This document shows, in pieces, positions 1-8,341 of a stretch of DNA of 41,909 bases. The DNA is taken from the NCBI GenBank assembly GCA_035935235.1, contig DASYXG010000353.1, positions 1 to 41,909 of the forward strand, given 5' to 3'. This DNA is from DATARH01 sp035935235. Lineage in GTDB: Bacteria > Pseudomonadota > Alphaproteobacteria > ATCC43930 > CGMCC-115725. How positions within the stretch are numbered: position 1 is the first letter of the stretch; every line of letters starts with the position of its first letter. The position numbers were made by a program, and so were the translations under genes. The notes beneath the pieces were generated by a model, which did no database searches, was not told the origin of the DNA, and was given only the letters and a program-made list of their open reading frames with translations.

Positions 1-696
1 AAGTTTCTCGGCCAGCGCCAGCTTCGTGTCGTCGAGATCGACGGCGATGATCTCGCCGGCGCCGGCAAGGCGCGCCCCCTGCACCGCCGAGAGGCCGACC
101 GCGCCGCAGCCGATCACCATCACCGTGCTGCCGTGCTCGACCGAGGCGACGTTGAGCGCGGCGCCGACCCCGGTCATCACCCCGCAACCGATGAGGCAGG
201 CGCGGTCGAACGGCAGCTCCTTGGGCACAACGATCGCCTGATGGTCGGCGACGATCGCGTATTCGGCGAAGGCGCCGAGAAACATCAGCTGGCACAGGTC
301 GCCGCTTTCGCCGAGACGGAGGCGGCTGTCACCATCGAAGGCGACGGCTTTGGGACCGTGGGTCAGGTAGGTCTCGCAGAGGATCGGCAGGTCGCGGTCG
401 CAATAGAAGCAATGCCCGCAATGCGGGTTCCACGACAGGATCACATGGTCGCCTACCGCGACACCCTTCGCTCCCGGGCCGACTTCCGTCACCACCCCAG
501 CCGCCTCGTGGCCGAGAACGATCGGCATCGGATAGCGCAGCGAACCTTCAATGACTTCGAGATCGGTATGGCAGAGCCCCGCGGCTTTGATCCGCACCAC
601 GACGTCGGTAGGCTTGAGATCACCGGCAGTAACGGTCTCGACCCGCATCGGGGTCTTCGGCGCGCGCAGCACCGCCGCTTTGTACGAGAGAGTCAT
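1..696 (-). CDS. Zn-dependent alcohol dehydrogenase (3' end cut by window edge)
   Basis: The first 232 codons of a medium-chain zinc alcohol dehydrogenase; the stop lies beyond base 1. Family knowledge: NAD(P)-dependent oxidation of an alcohol to an aldehyde or ketone in the cytoplasm. Visible motifs: catalytic zinc ligand Cys42 in GLCHTD, then GHE at 62-64, then the structural-zinc cysteines 93, 96, 99 and 107 in CGHCFYCDRDLPILC, then the Rossmann glycines GCGAVG at 196-201. The pattern suits the class III/aryl-alcohol-type branch, but the substrate cannot be read. The ATG overlaps the TGA of the upstream 191-aa gene in an ATGA junction, so it is probably translationally coupled and part of the leftward operon with the TauD-like dioxygenase. 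There is no convincing Shine-Dalgarno sequence of its own. Confidence 0.9.
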   Translation of the reverse strand, partial: MTLSYKAAVLRAPKTPMRVETVTAGDLKPTDVVVRIKAAGLCHTDLEVIEGSLRYPMPIVLGHEAAGVVTEVGPGAKGVAVGDHVILSWNPHCGHCFYCDRDLPILCETYLTHGPKAVAFDGDSRLRLGESGDLCQLMFLGAFAEYAIVADHQAIVVPKELPFDRACLIGCGVMTGVGAALNVASVEHGSTVMVIGCGAVGLSAVQGARLAGAGEIIAVDLDDTKLALAEKL

Positions 697-1268
697 TGGG
701 ACAGAGCTAGTCCAAGCTGAACCAGCCCCATTGCCGTGGCCGACAATTCTTCCCGTGAGCGCGCATGTAGCTCGATGTAATCGTCATGTGACAGCCGGAA
801 CAGAGACTGGAGAGGGCTGCCAAACACAACGGCATCCCAGCCCGCGTAAATCGCAAATTCAATGGCTTTGGCCGTGTTAGGGTGTTCGCCTCGTTCAAAT
901 TTGTGACCCGGGGCATCGTAAAGCGAGCGGCCTTCGCCCTTAGTCTGCCGCCACTGCGCGTATTCTCGCCAATCAGTCGGAGGGGTCTCCTCCCGCGATC
1001 GATCGCCCCACGGGAACTCGTAAGGCCACAGCACCGACCAGTCAAAATCGCCAAGGCGCTGCGCCAACAAGCTCGAAACTACGTCGGCGTTTTTCATACG
1101 GCTTTTATAAGTCAAGGTTGCCGTGCGTTTCAGACTGGCCGCGCTGCCTCGCCGTTTCAACAGCTCGACGCTGTCCAGCCCAACCTTCCGTGCAAGCTCA
1201 ACGCATTCAGGCTTCGTCAGAAACTCCACTTCGGTAGCCTCGTGAACCACCTTAGACTGGCCGTTCAC
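693..1268 (-). CDS. Uncharacterised 191-aa protein between dioxygenase and alcohol dehydrogenase
   Basis: I do not recognise this protein. It starts at a GTG 17 bp inside the 3' end of the dioxygenase gene and its TGA overlaps the alcohol dehydrogenase ATG by 4 bp, an arrangement that argues for real translation. It looks soluble, with no signal peptide or membrane segment. The N-terminal third is basic. The C-terminal part reads like a small folded module, with YDAPGHKFERGEHPNT, FAIYAGWDAVVFG and LSHDDYIELHARS. Codon use differs from its neighbours: many codons end in T or A (CCT, GAA, GTT, CTT, TTT, ATT) in a region where third positions are otherwise strongly G/C. That suggests later acquisition. 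Function unknown. A later in-frame start is possible. Confidence 0.65.
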   Translation of the reverse strand: MNGQSKVVHEATEVEFLTKPECVELARKVGLDSVELLKRRGSAASLKRTATLTYKSRMKNADVVSSLLAQRLGDFDWSVLWPYEFPWGDRSREETPPTDWREYAQWRQTKGEGRSLYDAPGHKFERGEHPNTAKAIEFAIYAGWDAVVFGSPLQSLFRLSHDDYIELHARSREELSATAMGLVQLGLALSQ

Positions 1269-2103
1269 CCTCGATCGTGACCCGGTGCATGATGCGGCGC
1301 TGGCCGTGATAGTCGTTGATCGCGTTGTGCTGGACGCAGCGATTGTCCCAGAACGCGACCGAGCCCTTTTCCCAGCGGAAACGGCAGGTGAATTCGGGCC
1401 GCACCGCGTGCTGATAGAGGTAATTGAGCAGCGGCGCGCTCTCTTCCTCGGTCATGTCGCGGAAGCGGGTGGTGAAGGTGCCGTTGACGTAGAGCGACTT
1501 GCGGCCGGTCTCGACATGGGTGCGGATCACCGGGTGCTCGACTTCGCCATGGGCATTCTCGCTGTAGAGATATTTCATCGTCCGCGAATTGGCCTCGGGG
1601 CGGTGAACTGCGTTGAGGCCATAGGGCCGGCGCGCGCTGTGCATCGCCGTCATCTCGCCGAGCATCGACTTCATCCCGTCCGACAGTGTCTCGTAAGCAA
1701 GGTATTGATTTGAAAACATCGTATCGCCGCCATAGGCGGGAACCTCGCGGGCGTAGAGCACTGAGCCCAGCGACGGGCGCTCGAGATAGCTGACATCGGT
1801 GTGCCAGCCGCCGCCGAAATTGCGGGTCTCGTGCTCTTCCTTGCGGACCTCGAGGATTTCGGCGTTGTCTTCCATGCCCTCGACGAACTCATGAACCTGT
1901 AGCTCGCCAAAGTGGCGGCCGAAGGCGAGATGCTGATCCGGGGTCAGATGCTGGTCGCGGAAGAAGATCACACAATTCTCAGTGAGCGCCTGGCGGATTT
2001 CGCCGATCACGCCGTCGTCCGGGTCGCGCGACAGGTCGACGCCGGAGATTTCGGCGCCGAGCGCGCCCGCAATCGGGTGGACCTGGATCGTGCGGTAGCT
2101 CAT
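1252..2103 (-). CDS. TauD/TfdA-family Fe(II)/2-oxoglutarate dioxygenase
   Basis: A 283-aa enzyme of the taurine dioxygenase family. Members hydroxylate a small organic acid while decarboxylating 2-oxoglutarate, often releasing sulfite, an aldehyde or a phenol. The iron triad is visible as His101-x-Asp103 in WHTDVSY and His259 in VQHNA, with the co-substrate arginine in GQRRIMHRV (about 269-274). Length and motif spacing are normal for the family. It is the first gene of a leftward operon and diverges from the NTF2-like gene across 98 bp. Its last 17 bp overlap the next gene. The substrate is not determined: TauD, TfdA and alpha-ketoglutarate-dependent sulfonate or aromatic-ether dioxygenases share these motifs. 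Confidence 0.9.
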   Translation of the reverse strand: MSYRTIQVHPIAGALGAEISGVDLSRDPDDGVIGEIRQALTENCVIFFRDQHLTPDQHLAFGRHFGELQVHEFVEGMEDNAEILEVRKEEHETRNFGGGWHTDVSYLERPSLGSVLYAREVPAYGGDTMFSNQYLAYETLSDGMKSMLGEMTAMHSARRPYGLNAVHRPEANSRTMKYLYSENAHGEVEHPVIRTHVETGRKSLYVNGTFTTRFRDMTEEESAPLLNYLYQHAVRPEFTCRFRWEKGSVAFWDNRCVQHNAINDYHGQRRIMHRVTIEGERPV

Positions 2104-2167
2104 GGCGAGGACTCCGGCGTTTCGATAGCGCTAAAATCGCATGTCGAGGGCGGGTGTGCCAGCCACA

Positions 2168-2186
2168 TCGATGCGGCGCGCATCGA
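2168..2186. promoter_or_regulatory. 19-bp palindrome in the divergent promoter region (operator candidate)
   Basis: TCGATGCG-gcg-CGCATCGA is a perfect 8-bp inverted repeat with a 3-bp spacer. It lies in the 98-bp gap between two divergent operons, ending 3 bp before the AAGGAG ribosome binding site of the rightward NTF2-like gene. The position suits an operator for a dimeric regulator, or an mRNA hairpin next to the ribosome binding site. No regulator gene lies in the window on this side. I see no convincing -35/-10 pair here. Confidence 0.45.
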
Positions 2187-2201
2187 AGCAAGGAGACCAA
2201 A

Positions 2202-2771
2202 ATGGCGGAGAAATCTGTCACGAGCGAGGGTGCAACGGGTTACGATCTCGGCGCGCTGTGGGAGCAGCATTGCCTTTACGAATTCGGCGAGCGCGACGTG
2301 CCGAAGACGATGGCGACGATGATCGACGAACCCTACGTCAACCACATCCCGACGATGACCGGCGGGGTCGGCCAGAAGCAGCTGGCGCGCTTCTATCAGC
2401 ACCATTTTGTCAATTCGAACCCCAAGGACACGAAAATCGTCCCGGTGTCGCGCACGATTGGCGCCGACCAGTTGGTCGACGAGGTGTTGTTCAGCTTCAC
2501 CCACGACGTCGAGATCGACTGGATGCTGCCGGGGATCAAGCCGACGGGGAAATATGTCGAGGTGCCGCTGGTCGCGATCATCAAGTTCCAGGACGGCAAG
2601 CTCTGTCACGAGCATATCTATTGGGATCAGGCCTCGGTGCTGGCGCAGATCGGATTGATCGACGAGACAAAGCTGCCGGTCGTCGGGCGCGGCCAAGCGA
2701 AGAAGCTGCTCGACGAGACGCTGCCGTCGAATACGCTGATGCGGCGCTGGGCAGAGAGCGAAAACAAATGA
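2202..2771 (+). CDS. NTF2/SnoaL-like fold protein
   Basis: A 189-aa protein of the SnoaL-like (NTF2 fold) group, the cone-shaped alpha+beta fold that binds small hydrophobic substrates. The stretches ARFYQHHFV, VPVSRTIGADQLVDE, MLPGIKPTGK and HEHIYWDQASVL match the group often annotated as SnoaL-like or carboxymethylenebutenolidase-associated. A catalytic role is not established. Start chosen at the ATG at 2202 because AAGGAG ends 6 bases upstream; an in-frame ATG at 2154 lacks a comparable site and would add 16 unlike residues. It is first in a rightward operon; the next start is 10 bp after its stop. Confidence 0.8.
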   Translation: MAEKSVTSEGATGYDLGALWEQHCLYEFGERDVPKTMATMIDEPYVNHIPTMTGGVGQKQLARFYQHHFVNSNPKDTKIVPVSRTIGADQLVDEVLFSFTHDVEIDWMLPGIKPTGKYVEVPLVAIIKFQDGKLCHEHIYWDQASVLAQIGLIDETKLPVVGRGQAKKLLDETLPSNTLMRRWAESENK

Positions 2772-2781
2772 GCGAAAGCAG

Positions 2782-3750
2782 ATGATCGACGCGGCAATCG
2801 TCGGGCTCGGCCGGTGGGGGCGGACCCTGGTCGAGGCCGTGCAGGGCAAGAGCGAGAAAATCCGCTTCACCCGTGCGGTCAGCCGCGACCCGGCGCAGCA
2901 TCGCGATTTCCTCGAGGCGCAGCATCTGCTCGCCAGCAGCAGCCTCGACGAAGTTCTGGCCGACCGGTCGATCAAGGCGGTGGTGCTGGCGACGCCGCAT
3001 ACACGGCATGTCGAGGAAGTCTGCGCGGTCGCGGCGGCCGGCAAGGCGGTGTTCTGCGAAAAGCCGCTGGCACTCACCAAGGACAGCGCGGCGCGGGCGG
3101 CGGCGGCGTGCAGCGACGCCGGGGTGGTGCTCGGGATCGGCACCGACAAGCGCTATTTCCCGGCGATCGCCGAGGTGATCCGCCTCACCGACAGCGGCGA
3201 GTTGGGTCCGCTGATCCATGTCGAAGGCAATTTCTCGAACGAAGTCGCGGCCGGTTTCGCGGCATGGCGCGGGTTGCTGGAGGAGACGCCGGCGGGCGGG
3301 ATGACCGGCACCGGCATCCACGTGCTCGACGCGCTCGCCCGCATTGCCGGGCCGGTGCGCCGCACGCACACCCAGCTGCTGTCGCTGAAACCCGGCCCCG
3401 ACCCGTGGGACAGCCTGTCGGTGATGCTCGAATTCACCTCCGGGGTTGGCGGCACCTTGGCGGCGGTGCGCTCGACCCCGACATTCCTGCGCATCCACGC
3501 GTTCGGGAGAAACGGCTCGGCCGAGGCGGTGAGCCGCAACGATGTGATCATTCGCAAGAGTGGCGCCGAGCCGATCCGGCTCAAATTGCAGGGCGCCGAC
3601 TCGGTGCGGGTGAACCTTGAGCATTTCGCCGACGCGGTGGCGGGGGTGGCGCCGTTTCCGGTGTCGCCGGAGCAAATTCTCAATGTCACCAACACCTTTG
3701 TCGCGATCGCCGATACGGTGCGCACCGGCGTGGTGACTCAGGAGGTGTAG
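2782..3750 (+). CDS. Gfo/Idh/MocA-family oxidoreductase
   Basis: A 322-aa NAD(P)-dependent dehydrogenase of the glucose-fructose oxidoreductase/inositol dehydrogenase/MocA family. The N-terminal Rossmann fold shows GLGRWG at 8-13. The family EKP motif is at 93-95 (CEKPLALT), its lysine being the usual catalytic or substrate-binding residue. The C-terminal alpha/beta domain includes GGMTGTGIHVLDAL, which supplies the conserved GxHxxD-type residues. Members act on sugars, inositols, amino acids or related alcohols; the specificity is not visible. It is packed between the NTF2-like gene (10 bp) and the S9 peptidase (3 bp), so co-transcription is very likely. Confidence 0.88.
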   Translation: MIDAAIVGLGRWGRTLVEAVQGKSEKIRFTRAVSRDPAQHRDFLEAQHLLASSSLDEVLADRSIKAVVLATPHTRHVEEVCAVAAAGKAVFCEKPLALTKDSAARAAAACSDAGVVLGIGTDKRYFPAIAEVIRLTDSGELGPLIHVEGNFSNEVAAGFAAWRGLLEETPAGGMTGTGIHVLDALARIAGPVRRTHTQLLSLKPGPDPWDSLSVMLEFTSGVGGTLAAVRSTPTFLRIHAFGRNGSAEAVSRNDVIIRKSGAEPIRLKLQGADSVRVNLEHFADAVAGVAPFPVSPEQILNVTNTFVAIADTVRTGVVTQEV

Positions 3751-3753
3751 CGC

Positions 3754-5661
3754 GTGGCCGAAACCCTCCCCTATGGCGCGTGGAAGTCGCCCATCACCTC
3801 CGACCTGATCGTCGCCGAGACGATCGGGCTCGGCGCGGTGCTGGTCGATGGCGGCGACATCTACTGGACCGAGAGCCGGCCAAGCGAAGGCGGGCGCAAT
3901 GTGCTCGTGAAGCGGGGCGCGGGCGACATCACCCCGACGCCGTTCAACGTGCGCACCCGGGTCCACGAATACGGCGGCGGGGCGGCCCTGGTGCATCGCG
4001 GCGCAGTCTGGTTCAGCCATTTCGCCGACCAGCGGTTATACCGGCTGGAGCCGGGCGGGACGCCGCAGCCGCTGACGCCGGAAGCCGCGGGCGGTGCGAG
4101 CTTCCGCTATGCCGACGGCGTCATCGACGCGCACGGCCGCTGGATCGGGGTGCGCGAGGCGCATGGCGGCGAGCACCATGTCGATAACACGATCGTCGCG
4201 ATAGACCCCGCCGCGCCGAGCGCCGGGCGGGTGCTGGCCGAGGGCGCGGATTTCTACGCCGCGCCCCGGGTATCGCCCGACGGAACGCACCTCGCCTGGG
4301 TGCAGTGGAACCACCCGAACATGCCGTGGGTCGGCACCGAATTATGGGTCGCCGAGTTCGCCGAGGATGGCGGAATTGGTCTTCGCCGCAAGATCGCCGG
4401 CGGCGACGACGAGTCGGTGTGTCAGCCGCAATGGTCCCCTGACGGCGTGCTCTATCTGATCTCCGACCGCAATGGCTGGTGGAACCTTTATCGCTGCGAT
4501 ATCGGCGACGGGATCGTGCGGCCGGTCTGCCCGCACGCCGCCGAGTTCGCCCCGGCGCAATGGGTGTTCGGCCAGTCGAGCTATGCGTTCCTCTCGGCCG
4601 GGCAGATGGTCTGCGCGTATGGCGAAAGCGGACGCACGGTCCTGGCGCGGCTCGACATCGCCTCCGGCAAGCTGACGCCGCTCACCCTGCCCTACAGCGA
4701 GTTCGGCTCGATCAAGGTGTGCGGCGGAAAAATCGTCTGCGGCGCCGGGTCGCCGACCGGCCCGGGCGCGATCGTCGCCATCGATCCGCAGACCTGCGCC
4801 ACCGAGGTGCTGCGGCAATCCTCGGCCGCCGCGGCCGACCCCGAGCTGCAGCGCTACTTCTCCGCGGCGCGGCATCTCGAATTCCCGACCGAGAATGGCC
4901 TCACCGCCTTCGCGAATTACTATGCGCCGCACAACCCCGATTTCGCCGCGCCCGGCGGCGAGACGCCGCCGCTAGTGGTGAAGTGCCATGGCGGGCCGAC
5001 CTCGTCGGCCTCGTCGAGCCTCAGCCTCGGCATCCAGTATTGGACGAGCCGCGGCATTGCGGTGATCGATGTCGATTACGGCGGCAGCACCGGCTACGGG
5101 CGCGCCTATCGCGACCGGCTCAAAGGGACATGGGGCGTCGTCGATGTCGACGATTGCGTCAACGCCGCACGCCATGTCGCGGCGGAGGGCCTGGCCGATG
5201 CGGAGCGCAGGGTCATCACCGGCGGCAGCGCCGGCGGCTACACGGTGCTGGCGGCGCTGGCGCAGCGCGACGTGTTTAAGGGCGGCGCCAGCTACTACGG
5301 AGTTTCCGACGTCGCCGCGCTCGCCCGCGACACGCACAAATTCGAGAGCCGCTATCTCGACTGGCTGATCGGCCCCTATCCGCAGGAGGAAGCGCTCTAT
5401 GCCGAGCGCTCGCCGCTGAGCCATGTCGACGGACTCGACTGCCCGGTGATCTTCTTCCAGGGCGCCGACGACCGGGTGGTGCCGCCGAACCAGACCGAGA
5501 TGATGGTCGAGGCGCTGCGAGCGCGCGGCATCCCCTGCGGCTACCTCTTGTTCGCCGGCGAGCAGCACGGCTTCCGCCGCGCCGAGAACATCAAGCGCGC
5601 GCTCGACGCCGAGCTCTATTTCTACGCGGAGCTGGTGTTCAAAACGCGGCTGAGTTTTTGA
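3754..5661 (+). CDS. S9-family serine peptidase (acylaminoacyl/dipeptidyl peptidase-like)
   Basis: A 635-aa two-domain enzyme. An N-terminal beta-propeller (about 1-380, with WD/TolB-like stretches such as SPDGTHLAWVQW and QPQWSPDGVLYLISD) precedes an alpha/beta-hydrolase domain. The catalytic triad can be placed: Ser492 in GGSAGG, Asp573 in GADDRVVPP, His605 in EQHGF. YGGSTGYGRAYRDRL is typical of the S9C branch. Family role: cleavage of N-acylated or short peptides, or of related amides and esters. No signal peptide is seen, so it is probably cytoplasmic. It starts with GTG 3 bp after the preceding stop. Beside an M20 hydrolase, it may process a peptide- or amide-like nutrient; that is inference. 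Confidence 0.9.
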   Translation: MAETLPYGAWKSPITSDLIVAETIGLGAVLVDGGDIYWTESRPSEGGRNVLVKRGAGDITPTPFNVRTRVHEYGGGAALVHRGAVWFSHFADQRLYRLEPGGTPQPLTPEAAGGASFRYADGVIDAHGRWIGVREAHGGEHHVDNTIVAIDPAAPSAGRVLAEGADFYAAPRVSPDGTHLAWVQWNHPNMPWVGTELWVAEFAEDGGIGLRRKIAGGDDESVCQPQWSPDGVLYLISDRNGWWNLYRCDIGDGIVRPVCPHAAEFAPAQWVFGQSSYAFLSAGQMVCAYGESGRTVLARLDIASGKLTPLTLPYSEFGSIKVCGGKIVCGAGSPTGPGAIVAIDPQTCATEVLRQSSAAAADPELQRYFSAARHLEFPTENGLTAFANYYAPHNPDFAAPGGETPPLVVKCHGGPTSSASSSLSLGIQYWTSRGIAVIDVDYGGSTGYGRAYRDRLKGTWGVVDVDDCVNAARHVAAEGLADAERRVITGGSAGGYTVLAALAQRDVFKGGASYYGVSDVAALARDTHKFESRYLDWLIGPYPQEEALYAERSPLSHVDGLDCPVIFFQGADDRVVPPNQTEMMVEALRARGIPCGYLLFAGEQHGFRRAENIKRALDAELYFYAELVFKTRLSF

Positions 5662-5664
5662 ATG

Positions 5665-5705
5665 CAGCGGTGGCTGCAACCGCGCGTTGCCGCTATGGTG
5701 CGGCA
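5665..5705 (+). other. Intercistronic hairpins between peptidase and amidohydrolase genes
   Basis: The 70-bp spacer can form two short hairpins: GCAGC/GCTGC just after the peptidase stop, and TGCCGC/GCGGCA with a 6-base loop at 5688-5705. Neither is followed by a T run, so they do not look like intrinsic terminators. They could partly separate expression or stabilise the mRNA. Weak evidence. Confidence 0.3.
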
Positions 5706-5731
5706 CAGCGACTGACCTAATCGGAGCCGCC

Positions 5732-6904
5732 ATGCCGATCCTCCCCGAGGTGACGGAAAACCTCGACGAACTGACCCTGATCCGCCACGACATCCACGCC
5801 CACCCCGAACTCGGCTTCGAGGAAGAGCGCACCGCCGATATCGTCGCGGCGAAGCTCAAGGAATATGGCTGCGAGGTGCATCGCGGGCTGGCGACGACCG
5901 GGGTGGTCGGCACAATCCGCAAGGGCAACTCGCTGCGCGCGATCGGCTTGCGCGCCGACATGGACTGCCTGCCGATGCAGGAGCTCAACGAATTCGCCCA
6001 CCGCTCGACCCATGACGGCAAGATGCATGCCTGCGGCCATGACGGGCACACGACGATGCTGCTCGGCGCCGCCAAATACCTCGCCAAGACCCGCAATTTC
6101 GATGGCACGGTGCACTTCATCTTCCAGCCGGGCGAGGAAGGCCATGGCGGCGGACGGGTGATGGTGCAGCAGGGCCTGTTCGAGAAATTCCCCTGCGACG
6201 CGGTGTTCGCGATGCACAACCGGCCGGGGATGCCGGTCGGCAGCATGGGGACGCGGCCGGGAGCGCTGCTCGCGGCGACGGACCGCTTCGAGATCAAGGT
6301 CACCGGCAAGGGCACGCATGCGGCGCACCCGCATAGCGGCAACGATCCGTTCATCATCGCCTCGCATGTGGTGCTGGCGCTGCAGACGATCCCCGGGCGC
6401 AATGTCGACCCGGTCGATTCTTGCGTGGTCAGCGTCGGCTTTATGCGCGGCGGCTCGGCCTTCAACGTGATCCCCGACGAGGTGACGATCGGCGGCACGG
6501 TACGGACTTTCCGCACCGACACGCAGGATCTGATCGAGCGGCGCATCGGCGAGGTGGTGCGCGGCACCGCCGCGGCTTTCGGCGGCGAAGCGACACTGGA
6601 ATACCGGCGCGGCTACCCGCCGACGATCAACCACGAGGACGAAACCTATTTCGCCGCCGATGTCGCCGCCGAGGTATGCGGCGATACCAATGTCAGCCGC
6701 ACCGTCCCGCCGACGCTGGGCGGCGAGGATTTCTCTTACATGCTGCAGGCGGTTCCGGGCGCGATGCTGTGGCTCGGCAATGGGCCGGGCGAAGGCGGTT
6801 GCTTCCTGCACAACGCCAAATACGATTTCAACGACACCGCGCTCCCCTATGGCGTGAGCTTCTTCATCCGCCTCGCCGAGCGCTTCCTCGAAAAGACCGA
6901 ATAG
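5732..6904 (+). CDS. M20-family metal-dependent amidohydrolase (hippurate hydrolase-like)
   Basis: A 390-aa member of peptidase family M20D, which hydrolyses N-acyl amino acids such as hippurate, or indole-3-acetyl-amino acids. Metal ligands can be placed: Cys101 and His103 in HACGHDGH, Glu136 in GEEG (Glu135 being the general base), His162 in AMHN, and His360 in FLHNAKYDF. A central dimerisation domain lies at about 185-300. Start chosen at the ATG at 5732 (CGGAG 5 bases upstream), not at the upstream in-frame ATG at 5687, which would add 15 unlike residues. It follows the S9 peptidase and precedes a luciferase-like monooxygenase by 13 bp. Confidence 0.9.
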   Translation: MPILPEVTENLDELTLIRHDIHAHPELGFEEERTADIVAAKLKEYGCEVHRGLATTGVVGTIRKGNSLRAIGLRADMDCLPMQELNEFAHRSTHDGKMHACGHDGHTTMLLGAAKYLAKTRNFDGTVHFIFQPGEEGHGGGRVMVQQGLFEKFPCDAVFAMHNRPGMPVGSMGTRPGALLAATDRFEIKVTGKGTHAAHPHSGNDPFIIASHVVLALQTIPGRNVDPVDSCVVSVGFMRGGSAFNVIPDEVTIGGTVRTFRTDTQDLIERRIGEVVRGTAAAFGGEATLEYRRGYPPTINHEDETYFAADVAAEVCGDTNVSRTVPPTLGGEDFSYMLQAVPGAMLWLGNGPGEGGCFLHNAKYDFNDTALPYGVSFFIRLAERFLEKTE

Positions 6905-6917
6905 AGGCGAACAAACG

Positions 6918-7739
6918 ATGAGAGTGCATGTCGTCAATGTGATGCGCGGGGATCCGGCGATCGCCGGACATACGCTCGACCGGTTCGCCGATTTCGCGCG
7001 CGGGGTCGAGGGGCGCGGCTTCCACGGATTGTGGATGACCGACTCGTTTGGCCGCGGCCGATCGACAATGGACCCGATCGTGCTGATGAGCGTCGCCGCC
7101 GCGGTCACCAAACGGGTCGAGATCGGAACGTGCGTGCTGCAGGTGCCGGTGCGGCACCCGGTCGAACTGGCGCACCGCACCCAATCGCTGCACGCGCTGC
7201 TTGGGGACCGGTTGATGCTCGGCCTCGGCTGCGGCTCGACCAAGGCCGATTTCGACCTGGTCGGCGAAGATTACGACGCCCGCTTCAAGACGCTGATGAG
7301 CTCGCTCGAAATCATGCGAGAAGCATGGAAGGGTGCGCCGCTGGCAGGCGGCACGCTGACGCCGTGGCCGGGTACCGAGAGCGGGCCGCATCTGATGCTC
7401 GGCGCCTGGCGTAACAAGCGCTGGATCGTCTACGCTGCCGAGCGCTGCGCCGGGTGGATCGCGTCGGGCCTCTACAGCCAGCCCGAGGAACTGGAGAACG
7501 GCGTTCAGTTCTACCGTAACGCCGGCGGTACGCGCGCCGTGCTGTCGAACGTGATCGTCGAGTTGCAGGGCGATATCGCGAACATGCCGCTCGCCGGGCG
7601 GGCGACGATGCAGATCACCAGTGCCGAAGAGGCGCTCGACCGGCTGAAGCGCATCCGCGCAGTCGGCTTTGACGATGTGCTGTGCATGGTGCGCCCCGAG
7701 GGGCTCGACGACCTCGCCCGGTTGCGCGACCGGCTCTGA
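6918..7739 (+). CDS. Luciferase-like monooxygenase family protein
   Basis: A 273-aa TIM-barrel protein of the bacterial luciferase-like superfamily, which uses reduced FMN or F420. The opening beta strand (VHVVNVMRG), the stretch GFHGLWMTDS, VEIGTCVLQVPVRHPVELA and RLMLGLGCGSTKADF fit the family, including the basic/Gly-rich phosphate-binding region. The substrate is unknown; members oxidise alkanes, nitriloacetates, sulfonates and other xenobiotics, or act as F420 oxidoreductases. It is last in the rightward accessory operon, 60 bp before def. Confidence 0.82.
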   Translation: MRVHVVNVMRGDPAIAGHTLDRFADFARGVEGRGFHGLWMTDSFGRGRSTMDPIVLMSVAAAVTKRVEIGTCVLQVPVRHPVELAHRTQSLHALLGDRLMLGLGCGSTKADFDLVGEDYDARFKTLMSSLEIMREAWKGAPLAGGTLTPWPGTESGPHLMLGAWRNKRWIVYAAERCAGWIASGLYSQPEELENGVQFYRNAGGTRAVLSNVIVELQGDIANMPLAGRATMQITSAEEALDRLKRIRAVGFDDVLCMVRPEGLDDLARLRDRL

Positions 7740-7799
7740 AGATTGCGGCCGCCCGAAGCGATATTGACGCCCGCTTTGTCGCAGCTTACCTAGCCCAAC

Positions 7800-8324
7800 A
7801 TGGCGAAGTTAGAGATCATCACCGCGCCCGACCCGCGCCTCAAGATCAAGGCCAAGCCGGTCGAGAAAGTCGACGACAAGGTGCGCCGGCTGATGGACGA
7901 CATGCTGGAGACGATGTACGGCTCGATCGGGGTCGGGCTCGCCGCGCCGCAGGTCGGCGTCGCGCTGAGGGTCATCGTCATCGACGTTGCTCGCGACGGC
8001 GAAAAGGCGCAGCCGACGCGGATCGCCAATCCCGAGATCGTATGGCGCTCGGAAGAGAAGACGGTGGCCAACGAGGGCTGCCTATCGGTCCCCGAGCACT
8101 ACGCCGACGTCAGCCGTGCCGCCGAGATCCGCTTCCGCTACCTCGACGAGGAAAACGAGATCCGCGAGGTGGAGGCGAAAGGGTTGCTCGCGACCTGTAT
8201 CCAGCATGAGATCGACCACCTCGACGGGGTACTGTTCGTCGATCACATCTCGGCGCTGAAGCGTGGGATGATCCTGCGCAAGCTCCAGAAAGCCAAGCGC
8301 AGCCGCGTCTTGGCGCCGGCGTAA
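7800..8324 (+). CDS. def: Peptide deformylase
   Basis: A 174-aa metalloenzyme that removes the formyl group from the N-terminal methionine of new proteins. All three family motifs are present: GVGLAAPQ at 44-51, EGCLSVP at 92-98 with metal ligand Cys94, and HEIDH at 136-140 with ligands His136 and His140 and catalytic Glu137. Length is normal. It is followed 17 bp later by fmt, the enzyme that adds the formyl group to initiator tRNA, and then truA. This is a standard operon in Rhodospirillales-type genomes. Confidence 0.97.
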   Translation: MAKLEIITAPDPRLKIKAKPVEKVDDKVRRLMDDMLETMYGSIGVGLAAPQVGVALRVIVIDVARDGEKAQPTRIANPEIVWRSEEKTVANEGCLSVPEHYADVSRAAEIRFRYLDEENEIREVEAKGLLATCIQHEIDHLDGVLFVDHISALKRGMILRKLQKAKRSRVLAPA

Positions 8325-8341
8325 TCCTCCTCGATAGCGGC

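Noticed and set aside
2581..4020. Long minus-strand open frame (479 codons) opposite the Gfo/Idh gene
   Set aside because: Arginine/histidine-rich shadow typical of GC-rich DNA; the plus strand has clear family motifs over the same bases.
7764..7792. TTGACG-N17-TACCTA before def as a promoter
   Set aside because: The -35 is good but the -10 matches only 2 of 6 bases and ends 7 bp before the start codon; def may be read from upstream.
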